Shown here: positions 51,492-63,237 of the stretch, in pieces
How positions within the stretch are numbered: the stretch's first letter is position 1
How the letters are laid out: each line of letters starts with the position of its first letter
Assembly: GCF_900476105.1 (NCBI RefSeq)
Contig: NZ_LS991951.1
Location: 682,001 to 746,000, forward strand
DNA length: 64,000 bases
Reading direction: 5' to 3'
DNA from: Mycoplasmopsis edwardii
Lineage (GTDB): Bacteria; Bacillota_I; Bacilli_A; Mycoplasmatales; Metamycoplasmataceae
The notes under the pieces: model-generated
Seen by the model: only the letters and a program-made list of their open reading frames with translations
Databases searched by the model: none
Told to the model about the DNA's origin: nothing
Translations under genes and position numbers: made by a program

Positions 51492-53615
51492 ATGAAAAAT
51501 AAAAAGTTTTTATCTAAATTCTTATTAGGATTTTCTGTTTCAACTCTTGCAATCCCTATGGTTGCAATAAGTTGTGCAAAACAAGAAGATAAAACTAATG
51601 AAAAACAACAATTAGCAGAATCATTGAGAAAAGAATATAGAGAAAATAATGCTCTTTATAACCAAAAACTTGATGAATTTTCTAAAAAACTTAAAACCTT
51701 AAAAGATAAGTTAGCAAAAGAAAAAACTGAAACCAAAAAAACAGAAATTGAAAACGAAATTTTTGATTTATTTTTTGAAGCTAACCAAACACTTAATCCA
51801 TTAGTGCAAAAATACAATTTATTATTTACACAACTAAGAGAAGCTGAAAAAGCTGCAAACTCAAAACTTAGAACAGTTAAAATTTACCATTCAAATGACG
51901 AACATGGACGTTTAGAGTTTGATGATTACAAATATAATAGGTATGCAGGTATGATCGAAACTTCTAAATACCTTAAAGATAAGAAAAGGGATCTTTTATT
52001 ATCAGCAGGTGACTTAATTCAAGGTTTACCGCTATCAGATTCAGACAAAGGTAAAACAATTACCGATATTGCTCACTACATGGGATACGACTCAGTTGCG
52101 ATTGGTAACCATGAATTTGACTATGGACTTGAACACATTTTATCTTTAAACACAACTTCATCAACTGAAAAATTCGGAGTTAAAACACCATTTATTTCAG
52201 CGAATATTTACTACAAAGATTTAAGTTCATTAACAGAAAAACCAACAGGTTATGACCAAAGCAAAGTTGGAAAAAGAGTTTTCGAACCTTACATTATCAA
52301 AGAACTTGAAAGCGGACTTAAAGTAGCGATCTTTGCAATTACAACTCCTGATACAGTTTATACATCACACCCAAGAAACTCAGCATTGGTTGAATTTAGA
52401 GATCCAGTTGAATCATCAAATGAAGTTCTTAAGGAAATTAAACAAAAACATCCTGATATTTCATTTGTTATCGCTACTACACACTTAGGAACTGGTAGAA
52501 ATGATGCAAAATGAACATCAGAATACCTTGCACAAAATGTGGAAGGTGAACTTGATTTAATTTTAGATGGACACAGTCATACATATGTTGAAATTAACAA
52601 AAAACACGCAGAAGCAAAAAACATTTACATTACTCAAACCGAAGCATATACAAAATACTTAGGTGATATTGATGTAACATTCGATACTGAAACAGGTAAA
52701 ATTCATGAAGTACACCAAGTGTTAAGAAATGTTGATCAAATTGAAGTTTATAATGCAAACTTAAGTGAAAGACTTGTAAAAAGACTTAAAAAAGCCTTTG
52801 ATAAAGAAAACTCTGTAGTTGCCTTTACTTCTCCGGGCGTATTTGAACATACTACAACAAAAGAAGTTGATAGAGTTCCTTACTGAGTGGGTAGAATTTT
52901 ACCTACATCACTTGGGGTATTTGCAGCAGATTCTATTGCTTGAGGATTTATGAAAGAAAGACCATGACAGTCACACAATGGTTGAGAAGAAGCAACACTT
53001 GATAACTCAATTGGTTTAGTAAATGGTGGTGGTCTACGTGCTAACTTTGCAGAAGGTGAAATTACAAAAGGAGCTGCTTTATCTGTTAGTCCATTTGGAA
53101 ACAGAATTGCTACTGTTAGAGTAAAAGGAACTGTTTTAACAGAAGTTCTTAAACACGGACTTTCAAGAGGTAGATCAGGTGCTTTCTCACAACTTTCATC
53201 TAACGTTGCTTATGAAGTTAATGCAGTAAGAAAAACAAATGAAAAAACCGGAAAAGAAGAATATGTATGAACACCAACAGTTGAATCATTCAAAATTAAT
53301 GATAAAGCAATTAATCCAGAAAAATACTACTACATTACAACTAATGACTTCATTTTAGCTGGTGGTGATGGATATAAAATGATTAACACAAATGAAGTTA
53401 AAACAATTGATTTAGCTTACGAAGGTGATAAATATATTGATACATTAATTGATTTTGCTAAATTAACAACAGATAGTTCTTCAACATTAGAATCAAGCAG
53501 ATTTGAAAGATCAATGAGTTCATACTTAGACAAACAAACATATAGTAAGCAAGTTGTAAACATTCCAAATGAAGCTTACACAAACACTTTAACAGAACCG
53601 AACAATAAACCTTAA
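51492..53615 (+). CDS. Surface lipoprotein 5'-nucleotidase / metallophosphoesterase
   Basis: A 707-residue lipoprotein. The signal peptide ends in AISC (Cys at 28). A charged coiled coil (about 35-120) precedes the calcineurin-like domain with IYHSNDEHGRL (DxH), SAGDLIQG, GNHEFDYG, IATTHLGTG and LDGHSHTYVE, all the metal ligands of the family. The C-terminal 5'-nucleotidase domain has NGGGLRANF and NDFILAGGDGYKM, the substrate-binding signature. It should release nucleosides from extracellular nucleotides, which a mycoplasma must import. It starts after a strong GGAGG and ends in a perfect bidirectional terminator. Confidence 0.93.
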
Positions 53616-53626
53616 TTAAAAAGTTC

Positions 53627-53672
53627 ACAATAAAAAATATTTGGATTATTACGTCCAAATATTTTTTATTGT
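53627..53672. terminator. Bidirectional terminator, 5'-nucleotidase / mazG-like
   Basis: A perfect 19-bp stem (ACAATAAAAAATATTTGGA and its complement) with an 8-base loop between convergent genes. Confidence 0.8.
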
Positions 53673-53686
53673 AATTATATTATTAA

Positions 53687-54016
53687 CTATTTGTTATCAA
53701 TAAATTCTTCAAGATTAATAGGGTGGTTGTATCTTTTAGAAGCTTCTTTATCTTTTCTAAAAATAACTTCTGTTAAATCAATGTTATTAATACTTGCTAG
53801 TGCAATTGTGTAGTGGATAACATCAGCTAGTTCCTCTTCAAATGAAATACCATCTTTTGGTTTTTTTCATCCTTGTGCAATATTAACTGCTTCTGCTACT
53901 TCACCAACTTCTTCAACAAGTTTCATTGCTAAACGAAGATTATTTCTTCTGTCTGGAGTTGAATATCTTTGGTTAAGATATTCTTGCATTTGTTTGATTG
54001 TAATTTCTTTTTTCAT
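53687..54016 (-). CDS. MazG-like nucleotide pyrophosphohydrolase
   Basis: A 109-residue all-alpha NTP pyrophosphohydrolase of the MazG/dUTPase-like superfamily. The helix KLVEEVGEVAEAVN carries the ExxE pair and the second helix EEELADVIHYTIALA the ExxD pair that bind Mg2+. The single-domain length suits a house-cleaning enzyme removing abnormal or excess dNTPs. It begins just 1 base after the stop of der and reads several TGA as Trp. It has no toxin-like partner. Confidence 0.85.
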
Positions 54017-54017
54017 T

Positions 54018-55325
54018 TTACTCTAATCCGTTTTTATTTTTGAAGTTTAATTTTAAAGGACATCCTTCGAAATTAAATGTTGATCTTAATTGATTTTCTA
54101 AAAATCTTTCATATGAGAAGTGAACAAACTTTTTGTTATTAACAAAAAAAGTGAAAGTAGGTATTTTGGCAAGTTCTTTTCTAGCATAATAAATGTTTAA
54201 TCTTCCACCATTAAATGGTTGGGCAGGTTGGATTAATTGAGTTTCTAAAATTAAAGATGATAGTAATGAAGGCTTAATATCTCTTTCAAGGTTTTCTCTA
54301 ACTTCATTTAATTTATCAACTAACTTATTAAGTCTTTGATTGTATTTAGCTGAAATAAACACAAAAGGAACTCATGGTACAAAGTGGAATTTGTTTCTTA
54401 ATCTTTTCTCAAATTCTGCCATTGTGTTAGTTTCTTTTTCTACTAAGTCTCACTTATTAATAACAATAATTAAAGGCTTATTGTTATCAAGTGCATATCC
54501 AATGATTCTTGAGTCAAAGTGTGAGATTTCAGGTTGAGTAGCATCAATCACAACTAATGATAAATCAGCTTCAGCTAATGAATTCATAACCCTCATTAAA
54601 GCATAATGATCAACGCTTTCAACTAATTTCGATTTTCTAGTAATACCTGCTGTATCAACAATATTATATTTTTTACCTGAGATTTCGACAACTGACTTAA
54701 CACTATCTCTAGTTGTTCCAGCAATTTCAGAAACAATTGAACGATTTTCTTTAGCTAAGTTATTTAATAATGAACTTTTACCTGCGTTTGGTTTCCCAAT
54801 AATAGCAAGGTTAAATAATTCTTCTTCCTCATTTTTTGTAAAATCAAGATATTTCATACATGCATCAAGAACTTCTCCAACACCTTCACCATGTAAAGCA
54901 GAAATTGGATAAATTTCATCTACACCCAATCTATATCAACCATAGTCAAAACTTTGGTTAGATTCTAACTTATTAGCAGCAGCAATAATTGGTTTATTAC
55001 TTTTTCTTAATAAGTTCATTATAAATAATTCGTCATTTGAAATTTCATTAGTTCCATCAAATATAAAGACAATTACATCAGCTTCCTCAATGGCAATTTT
55101 CGCTTGAATTTGAATTTGTTCTTGAAAAGGTCTATTTTCAATTTCGATTCCACCGGTATCAATTAAACGAATTTCTTCTCCTGATCAATTAATTGTTTCA
55201 TATAATCTATCCCTAGTTACACCAGGTTGATCATAAACAATAGAAACTTTTTTACCAATAATTCTATTGAAAAGTGTGCTCTTACCTACATTTGGTTTAC
55301 CTATAATAGCAACTGTGTTTTTCAT
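54018..55325 (-). CDS. der: Ribosome biogenesis GTPase Der (EngA)
   Basis: A 435-residue protein with two tandem GTPase domains: [14 protein letters not shown] ... LIDTGGIE ... ANKLE (G domain 1, whose G4 is ANKLE) and [14 protein letters not shown] ... IVDTAGIT ... INKWDL (G domain 2), then a KH-like C-terminal domain ([15 protein letters not shown]). It is essential for 50S subunit assembly. Its ATG overlaps the cmk stop by one base, the usual cmk-der order in firmicutes. Confidence 0.95.
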
Positions 55326-55990
55326 TATTTTCCTTTTTTCTCTTCAACAAGTCCAATGATTCTTTCAATAACTTCTTCAATGGTTAACTCTGTACAATCA
55401 ATGAACACTGAATCTTCTGTTTTATGAAGTGGATCAACTTCACGATTCATGTCTTGTTCATCACGTTTTTTAACTTCATATAAAACTTCATTAAATCCTG
55501 TATTGAAACCTAATTCAAGGTTTTGAATCATTCTTCTTCTTGCTCTTTCTTCTGCTTCTGCTCATAAAAAGACTTTAACTTCTGCATGAGGCATAATTTT
55601 AAAAGTTGTGTCTCTTCCATCAATAATATAACCTTTTCCTTTTTTAGTCATATATTGAATGTGTTCAACTACGAATTCTCTTACCTCAGGGATTTTAGCA
55701 ATAGTTGGTGTGATTTGTGAGATATAATCTGCTCTAATTTGATGAGAAACATCTTCCCCATAAAGTTCAATTTTGTCATCTTTTAAAAGTTTGATCATAC
55801 CTACTTCAAGTGTTTTAATAACATTTTCGACATCTCTTGTATCGACTTGTTTATCAACCACATTTTTAGCTATAGCACGATAAACGCTACCACTGTTAAT
55901 AAATGTATATCCAAGGCGTTTAGCAATTTCTTTTGAAACTGTTGATTTACCTACTCCACTAGGTCCGTCAATTGCAATATTTACTTTCAT
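55325..55990 (-). CDS. cmk: Cytidylate kinase
   Basis: A 221-residue kinase for CMP and dCMP. P-loop [17 protein letters not shown], the NMP-binding region [26 protein letters not shown] and the LID-like RARRRMIQN. Length and motif order are typical of bacterial cmk. Start at 55990 with a downstream TAATG junction to der. Confidence 0.95.
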
Positions 55991-56002
55991 AAATGCTCCT
56001 TA

Positions 56003-56347
56003 TTATTTCTTGATATCCTTGATAAATCAATTTTCATCATCACTTAAAAAATCATAATCTTTCATTCAAAACTCGCCAACATCATTAACTTTTCTACTTA
56101 GCTCTCTAAAATCTTTAAACATTGACTTAATTTCCTTACATTCATCAAGTTTTCTTGATTTTGAAATATCAATTTTTCTTGTAAGTATATTTTTAGGAGT
56201 TTTTTTACTTGATTTTCCTAAAAGTTTATTAAGTCATTTTTGATCTTTTTCAAGCTCAGGATTGTTGTTAATTGATAAAAATTTGAGTCTTTCATAATAA
56301 TCAAAATCATTATAATTTAACTTTATTTCAGAAGTTACTCTTTTCAT
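56003..56347 (-). CDS. Hypothetical protein upstream of cmk
   Basis: A 114-residue Lys/Asp-rich soluble protein with no signal peptide or membrane span (MKRVTSEIKLNYNDFDYYER...). It ends 12 bases before the cmk start and is read in code 4 with three TGA Trp codons, so a standard-code scan gives only fragments. No motif is recognised and the upstream region has no clear ribosome binding site. It is probably translated with cmk-der. Confidence 0.6.
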
Positions 56348-56395
56348 TATTTCTATATTTTACATTTAAATTAATTACCTAAAAATAAATAATTA

Positions 56396-56419
56396 AAAAG
56401 TCAATAAAAATTGACTTTT
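56396..56419 (-). terminator. Terminator overlapping the end of the 257-residue membrane protein gene
   Basis: AAAAGTCAA / TTGACTTTT stem with a 6-base loop. The stop codon of the upstream gene lies in the arm, and T-rich sequence follows on the minus strand. Confidence 0.6.
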
Positions 56420-57191
56420 AAAAAGTTAAGCCCTTCATGTATGAAACCATTTTTTCAAATGAAATCTTTTTGTTTGAACTCTTATTGATGATTTTGATTG
56501 ATGCAATTAAATACATCATAATTAAGTTTTCTGTGGTTTTTTCAAAATCCACACTTGGTGTTGAAATAGGTCCTTGTAGAATAAAGGATACTGTTTTTTT
56601 AATAATACTTTTATATAGTAGTTTTTCACTTATCTTCGAAAAGATAAGGCTTGTGTTAAGTACATTTTCAAAAACTACTTGTTTTTCATTCTTTTGACTT
56701 TTTTTAGAGAACGAAGATTTTAAAACAAAATAACTTTTTTCAACATCTTCAATTTTGAATGAATGATTTTTTTCGAATTCAATAATTTCTGAATCTGTGA
56801 TTTTTGAATTCACTGAAGAATTAAAAAGATAATATAACATTAACCCAACTGGTATCATGCTACTAATAATGTAAATAAATGATAATAAACCTTCAACACT
56901 TGTGATTACATTATATGGTTTTTTGTCTAGATCAATCCTTTCACCATTTTCGCCAACTAGATATTCACCAATATAAACTGTTTCAGTTAAAATTAGCGAA
57001 GTAATAATAATTGAAATAACCAATGATACTATATAGAATACGAAAAAGGTTATTAAACTCTTTTTAGTGGTTTTGAAAATTTGCCCTCTAAGGACTCAAA
57101 TTCTAAACTTAAAGATTGATAAATATGTAAATCAAAGTGTTAATAATAAGATCATTGAAATAGCATAAAATAACGTTCTGTGAATTACCAT
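56418..57191 (-). CDS. Three-span membrane protein, unknown function
   Basis: A 257-residue protein. Hydrophobic segments lie at about residues 5-25, 45-70 and 105-130, followed by a Lys/Ser/Glu-rich soluble tail of about 130 residues. The first segment starts at residue 5 and there is no lipobox. No family is recognised. The start at 57191 has a GGAG site and includes the first membrane segment. An internal Met at 57023 would lose it. It stands alone, divergent from uvrA. Confidence 0.65.
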
Positions 57192-57350
57192 ATTTCTCCT
57201 TTTTAACTCTAATATCAATTATAACAAAAAGCCAATTTAAAACTCAAAATTAACTAAATAAATTTTAAAATTCTACATACTTAAGCATATTGTTATTTTA
57301 AGTTTTGACCAAATAAAGTAAAATATATTTAATTATTTAAAGGAGTTAAA

Positions 57351-60206
57351 ATGAAAGCAAAAAATGACAAAATTATCGTAACAGGAGCTAAAGAAAATAA
57401 CTTACAAAATGTCTCTTTAGAAATCCCAAAAAACAAGCTCGTTGTCTTTACAGGATTAAGTGGAAGTGGTAAAAGTTCCCTTGCTTTTAATACAATTTAT
57501 GAAGAAGGTAGAAGAAGATATGTAGACTCATTAAGTTCTTATTCAAGAACATTTTTAGGAGGAACTAAAAAACCAAATGTTGAGAAAATCGAAGGTCTTA
57601 GTCCATCTATTTCTATTGAACAAAAAACCATTCACAATAACCCTAGATCAACAGTTGGTACTGTTACTGAAATTTATGATTATTTAAGACTCCTTTATGC
57701 AAGAATAGGTAAGTCATTTTGCCCTAATCATAATATTGAAATTACTTCCCAAACTACAAAGGATATTTTAAAAGCAATTTACAAATATCCTGAAGATACA
57801 AGATTAGTAATTTATGCACCAGTTGTTGATAATGAAAAAGGTACACATGCTAACTTATTAGAAAGACTTAAAGTAGAAGGTTATGTAAGGGCCAAAATTG
57901 ATGGTAAGGTATACCAATTACAAGATGAAATTAATCTTGATAAAAACCAAAGACATGATATTCATTTAATTATTGATCGTGTAAAACTTAATGAAGAAAA
58001 TTATAATAGAATCTCTGAAGCAATTAATATTGCAACAGAGAAAGCTGGTGGTGTGGTTAAGATTGAAAACTTTGAAACTAATGAAGTTTATACATTTTCA
58101 AAGCTACATGCATGTATTTATAAAGATTTTTCAATCCCTAAAATTGAAACTAGAATGTTTTCATTTAATGCACCTTATGGTATGTGTGAAAACTGCAAAG
58201 GTTTAGGAATTGAATTTAAAGCTGACTTTGATGCAGTTGTTCCCGAATCATGAAAAACAATCGAAAACGGTGCAATTAAATATTTTGAAAATACAGTTAA
58301 TACAACTAACCTTGAATGACAAGAATTTAATGCTCTTTTAAATCATTATGAAATTCCTTTAGATCTTCCTATTGATGAAATTCCAGACCAAAAACTTAAA
58401 TACATGTTATATGGTTCTGGAGATGAAGAAATTGAATATGTTTTAGTTTCTTCTTCAAATAATAAATATCGTAAAAAACAAAGTATTGAAGGTATTTTAA
58501 CTAAAATTGAAAGATTATATTTTGAAACTTCCTCAGACATGCGTCGTGATTACCTTAAAAAATACATGAGTTCAGTTGCTTGTCATGTATGTAAAGGTGC
58601 AAGACTTAATCAAAATGCTTTAAGTGTCAAAATTGATGATAAAAATATTTATCAAATGACTCAATTATCAATTTCAGATATGATCACAACATTTGAAAGA
58701 TTTATTGAAAAACTTGATGAATATAGTAAAACTGTTTCTAATGTTATTACAACTGAAATTATTGATCGTTTAACATTCTTGAATGATGTTGGTTTAGATT
58801 ACTTAACACTAGATAGAAGTGCTGAAACTCTTTCAGGAGGTGAAGCACAACGTATTAGACTAGCTACTCAAATTGGTTCAAATTTAAGTGGTGTTTTATA
58901 TGTACTTGATGAACCCTCAATTGGTTTACACCAAAAAGATAACTTAAGATTAATTAATACAATGCGTAAAATGGTTGACTTAGGTAATACCTTAATTGTA
59001 GTAGAGCATGATGAAGACACAATGTACGCAGCTGATCACATTGTTGATATTGGACCTGAAGCTGGTGAGTATGGTGGTAAGGTGGTTGCTCAAGGTTCTT
59101 TAGAAGATATCGCAAAAGAAAAAGAATCTATTACAGGTAAATATATTTCAGGTGAATGAAAAATTGAAGTACCTAAATTTAGAAGAAGTGGTAATGGTAA
59201 GAAAATTATCATTAAAGGTGCAAAAGAAAATAACCTTAAAAATATTGACGTAACTATTCCTCTTGGTAAATTTGTCTGCATTACAGGGGTTTCAGGTAGT
59301 GGTAAAAGTACTTTAATTAATGATATTTTAGTTAATGGATACCAACAAATGCAAGGACTAACCGAAGCATTACAACACAAGAAAGCTAAATTTAGTGGTA
59401 TCGATGGACTTATTAATGTAGACAAAATTGTTTCAATTAGCCAAAGCCCAATTGGACGAACACCTAGAAGTAACCCAGCTACATATACTGGTGTGTTTGA
59501 TGATATTAGAGAAATTTATGCTAATGTTGAAGAATCAAGAATAAGGGGATACACAAAAGGAAGATTTAGTTTTAACACACCTGGAGGAAGATGCGAAAAA
59601 TGTACTGGAGATGGTTACTTAATCATCGAAATGCATTTCTTACCTAATGTTTATATTCCATGTGATCAATGTGATGGTAAAAGATATGATAAAGAAACTT
59701 TAGAAATCAAATATCAAGAAAAAAATATAAGTGCTGTACTTGAAATGAGCGTTGATCAAGCATTAGTATTCTTTACAAATAAAGTAAAAATTGTTGAGAA
59801 ATTAGCATTCTTAAAAGATGTTGGTTTAGGCTATATTAAACTTGGGCAAATTTCCACAACATTATCTGGGGGTGAAGCTCAAAGAGTTAAATTAGCTACC
59901 TACTTACAGAAAAAACCAACTGGAAAAACTATTTATGTATTAGATGAACCAACAACTGGTTTACATGTTCATGATGTTAAAAAGTTAATCCAAATTTTAA
60001 ATAGAATTGTTGATAATGGTGATACAGTAGTTGTTATTGAACATAACTTAGATGTTATTAAATCTTGTGATCATATTATTGATTTAGGTCCTGGCGGAGG
60101 TATTCATGGAGGTAGAGTGGTCGCTTCTGGTACACCTGAACAAGTAGCCACAAATAAAAACAGTTATACAGCAGAATTCTTAGATAAAATTCTAGTAAAT
60201 AAGTAA
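57351..60206 (+). CDS. uvrA: Excinuclease ABC subunit A
   Basis: A 951-residue damage-recognition ATPase of nucleotide excision repair. Two ABC modules are complete: [14 protein letters not shown] with [17 protein letters not shown] and LDEPSIGLH, then [14 protein letters not shown] with [15 protein letters not shown] and LDEPTTGLH. Zinc modules: [12 protein letters not shown] and CEKCTGDGY...CDQCDGKRY are intact. The first one (near residue 270), normally CPxC...CxxC, reads ACIYKDF...[10 protein letters not shown], so one Cys of the first pair is lost. Single gene, AAAGGAG site, followed closely by hprK. Confidence 0.96.
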
Positions 60207-60248
60207 ATAGGAATTTTAATATATAATTAATATATTAAAGAGGTACAA

Positions 60249-61181
60249 ATGAAAAAAAAGAAAGTTAGCGTCAAAGAACTACTTGATTTCTTTGGGTGAA
60301 GAATTTTAAACAATGATAAAGAAAACATTAATTATAGTTATATTTATCAACCAGCTATTAAAAGAGTTGGTTTAGAGCTTTCTGAATTAATTAGTCATGA
60401 TAGATTGAATAATAATGTAATTTCTTGAGGAACAAGTGAGTCGCTTTGATTTCAAAAAATTGGAAAAACAAGAGCAACAATTGCTATTGAACACATCTTC
60501 AAACAAAAGCCACCTTTAGTGATTTTATCTAAAAGTGTTGCTAAACCTGCCTTAAATTGAATTGTTGCAGCTGGGGATAAATACGGAGTTCCTATTTGCC
60601 TTTCAGAAGTTAATACATCATTAATTTCAACAAACGTTGGTTCATACTTAAACAACTACTTCTTAGATGAAACTCAAGTTCATGCTTGTTTAGTTCTAAT
60701 AGGAGGAACGGGAGTTCTAATTATTGGACAAAGTGGTGTTGGTAAATCTGAAGCTGCATTAGAATTAGTTCAAAGAGGTCATGTTTTAATTAGTGATGAC
60801 TCTGTTTTAATCCGCGATGGTGGAAACATCTTTATTGGTAGATCACCAAAAATTACGCAAAACATGCTTGAGGTTCGTGGTATTGGTATGATTGATGTTA
60901 AATACATGTATGGAGTCAAATCGGTAGCCACTTCATCCGTTATTGATTTAGTAGTAGAACTTGTAAAAACTGAGCGTCAAAATGAACTTGATAGATTAGG
61001 ACTTGATTTTCTAAAATATCCAATTTTTGGTAGATCAATAAACAAAATTCAGATCCCGATTAAAGAAGGTGGTTCAGCTGCTTCTTTAATAGAAACTGCA
61101 GTCGGATTCTACTTATCAAAAAGAGACGGATTAAATGTTATTGCAGAAATGGAAAAAAGGAGGTTAGAGGAAGATGAATAA
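60249..61181 (+). CDS. hprK: HPr kinase/phosphorylase
   Basis: A 310-residue bifunctional enzyme that phosphorylates Ser46 of HPr and reverses it. P-loop IIGQSGVGKSEAALEL, ISDDSVLI, and the signature LEVRGIGMIDVKYMYG, followed by the FGRSINKIQIPIKEG region, are all present. The N-terminal domain (1 to about 130) is complete. In mycoplasmas it is ATP-controlled and linked to sugar and glycerol use. AGAGGTAC precedes the ATG. It overlaps lgt by 8 bases. Confidence 0.95.
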
Positions 61182-62160
61182 TTTATCAGGACCAAGCTAT
61201 ATTCCTGATATAGCTTTTAGAGAAGGTACGCCAAGTATTTTATTTAGTATTGGATCATTTAGCTTTTATACATACTCATTAATGATTATGACAGGTTATT
61301 TAGCTTCAATCTTAACAATCTTTTTCTTTTGAAGAAGAGAAAAAATGAATATGGATGTACTTTATGGTTTAATCTTAATTACAATCCCTATGGGTATTAT
61401 AGGTTCGCGTTTAGGTTTCGTATTTGAAGAATTGATTTATAGTCCAGAACCATTTAAGGGATCGGCTTGATATGCTTTATGAGACGGGGGATTAAGTATC
61501 CAAGGAGGTGTCTTCTTCACCATCATAGCAGACTTAATCTATGCTTATACTAAGAGACATATTATCGATGTTAGAAAAGCAGCATCAATTATCATACCAA
61601 CAATTCTAGTTGGGCAATTTATTGGTAGATTTGGAAACTATGGAAACCATGAGGTTTATGGAAAAATCGATTGAACAGGAGCTAGTGTAATTCCATTAGG
61701 AAGATCATTCGCAAATAATATGTATATCTCTGATGCATACACAGATCAATTAAATCTTGAAGGTGCTTATAGATATCCTTTATTCTTATATGAAGGATTA
61801 GCAAACTTAGTCGGATACTTAATAATAGTTTGAGTATTTAACTTATTATGATCATTTAGACCAGGAGCCACTTCTGGACTATACTTAGTGTGATACGGTG
61901 TTTTAAGACTTGCTCTTGAACCACTTAGACAAGAATCATACTTATACTACTCAATCATTGCTTTAGGATTTGCTCTTGCAGGTACAATAATCTTTATTTA
62001 CTACCAATTCTGAGCGAAAATTAAATACACAACAACTATTAAACACAAAATTTTTAAACATTATGAATATCAAAATGAAGCACAGTATCTTGCATATGTA
62101 AACAGAACTTCATTCTCACACTTATTTAAATTAACTTTATCATACACATGATTTAAGTAA
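61174..62160 (+). CDS. lgt: Prolipoprotein diacylglyceryl transferase
   Basis: A 328-residue multi-span membrane enzyme that adds diacylglycerol to the lipobox Cys of lipoproteins such as the DUF31 protease and the 5'-nucleotidase here. Lgt signature elements: [39 protein letters not shown] and [11 protein letters not shown] with [19 protein letters not shown]-terminal extension of about 60 residues follows the last span. The ATG overlaps hprK by 8 bases (ATGAATAA). Confidence 0.95.
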
Positions 62161-62174
62161 TCAAGGAGATTAAT

Positions 62175-63107
62175 ATGGAAAACAGAAAAATATATGACCT
62201 AGCCATTATTGGAGGAGGTCCAGCAGGATTAAATGCTGCTTTATATGCTTCAAGAGCTAATTTAAATGTAGTTTTCATTGAAAAATCAGCTCCTGGTGGA
62301 AAATTATCTTCGACAAGTAAAATTGAAAACTGATTAGGAACTGAAAACATTGAAGGTTGAGAATTAGCTACAGAATTTTTTGATCATGCTAAAAAATATG
62401 GTGCTGAGTACAAATATGGTGATGTAGTTGAATTAAAAAATCATGGTGATTTTGATAAAGAATTAGTTTTATCAAATGGAAGTTCTATTTTTAGTAAAAC
62501 AGTTTTAATTGCCTCAGGAATGAAAAATAGAGTACCTTCATTTATCGAAAATATAGAAAGTTTTTTTCATAATGGAGTTAGCTTCTGCGCAATTTGTGAT
62601 GGACCATTATTCAAAAATGCTCCTTCATTAGTTTTAGGTGGTGGTAACTCTGCTGTTGAGGAAGGAACATACTTAACAAAAATTGCTTCACATGTATATT
62701 TTGTTATTAGAGAAAAAGAATTCACTGCTGAAAAAAGATTAGTGGATGACTTAATGAAAGCTAAAAATATTACAATTTTTAGAGAAAGTCAAATTGTCAG
62801 TCTTGGTGGAACAGGATTGTTACAAAATGCATTAATCAAAAACAATATAACAAATAAGGAAACCAATATTGAAATTGCTTCATTTTTCCCTTACATCGGA
62901 ATGGAAGCAACAACTACATTCATTAAAGATCTCGATATTATAGATGATAAGGGATTTATCATAACAGATGACTTTATGCAAACCAAAATCAAAGGAATTT
63001 TTGCAGCAGGTGATATTAGAAAAAAAGATATTCGCCAAATTGTTACAGCAGCAAGTGATGGTGCTATAGCTGCTAAAAAGATCTCTGATTTACTTAATTC
63101 AATCTAA
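62175..63107 (+). CDS. trxB: Thioredoxin reductase
   Basis: A 310-residue flavoprotein reducing thioredoxin (trxA) with NADPH. FAD motif [18 protein letters not shown], redox pair in [11 protein letters not shown] (CxxC), NADPH motif [14 protein letters not shown], and the C-terminal FAD stretch [32 protein letters not shown] site 6 bases before the ATG. It closes the hprK-lgt-trxB cluster typical of firmicutes. Confidence 0.96.
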
Positions 63108-63124
63108 AATAATCAAACATAAAA

Positions 63125-63150
63125 ATTGACTCCCAAAAGTCAGTTTTTTT
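63125..63150 (+). terminator. Terminator after trxB
   Basis: ATTGACT / AGTCAGT stem (one G-T pair) with a 6-base loop followed by TTTTTTT. Confidence 0.75.
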
Positions 63151-63199
63151 ATTGGTTTTAATCAAATTAAAAAGTACTTTTAATACAGAAATAATTCTA

Positions 63200-63205
63200 T
63201 ATAAT
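63200..63205 (+). promoter_or_regulatory. -10 box of the repeat-protein gene
   Basis: TATAAT, 33 bases before the ATG, with a GAGAGGAAA ribosome binding site in between. No good -35. Confidence 0.5.
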
Positions 63206-63237
63206 ATGAAAAACATAAAAATATGAGAGGAAATTTT

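Noticed and set aside
53687-54016. MazG-like gene as part of a toxin-antitoxin or phage-defence system
   Set aside because: It is a single-domain house-cleaning type, tightly linked to der and cmk, with no toxin or defence partner.
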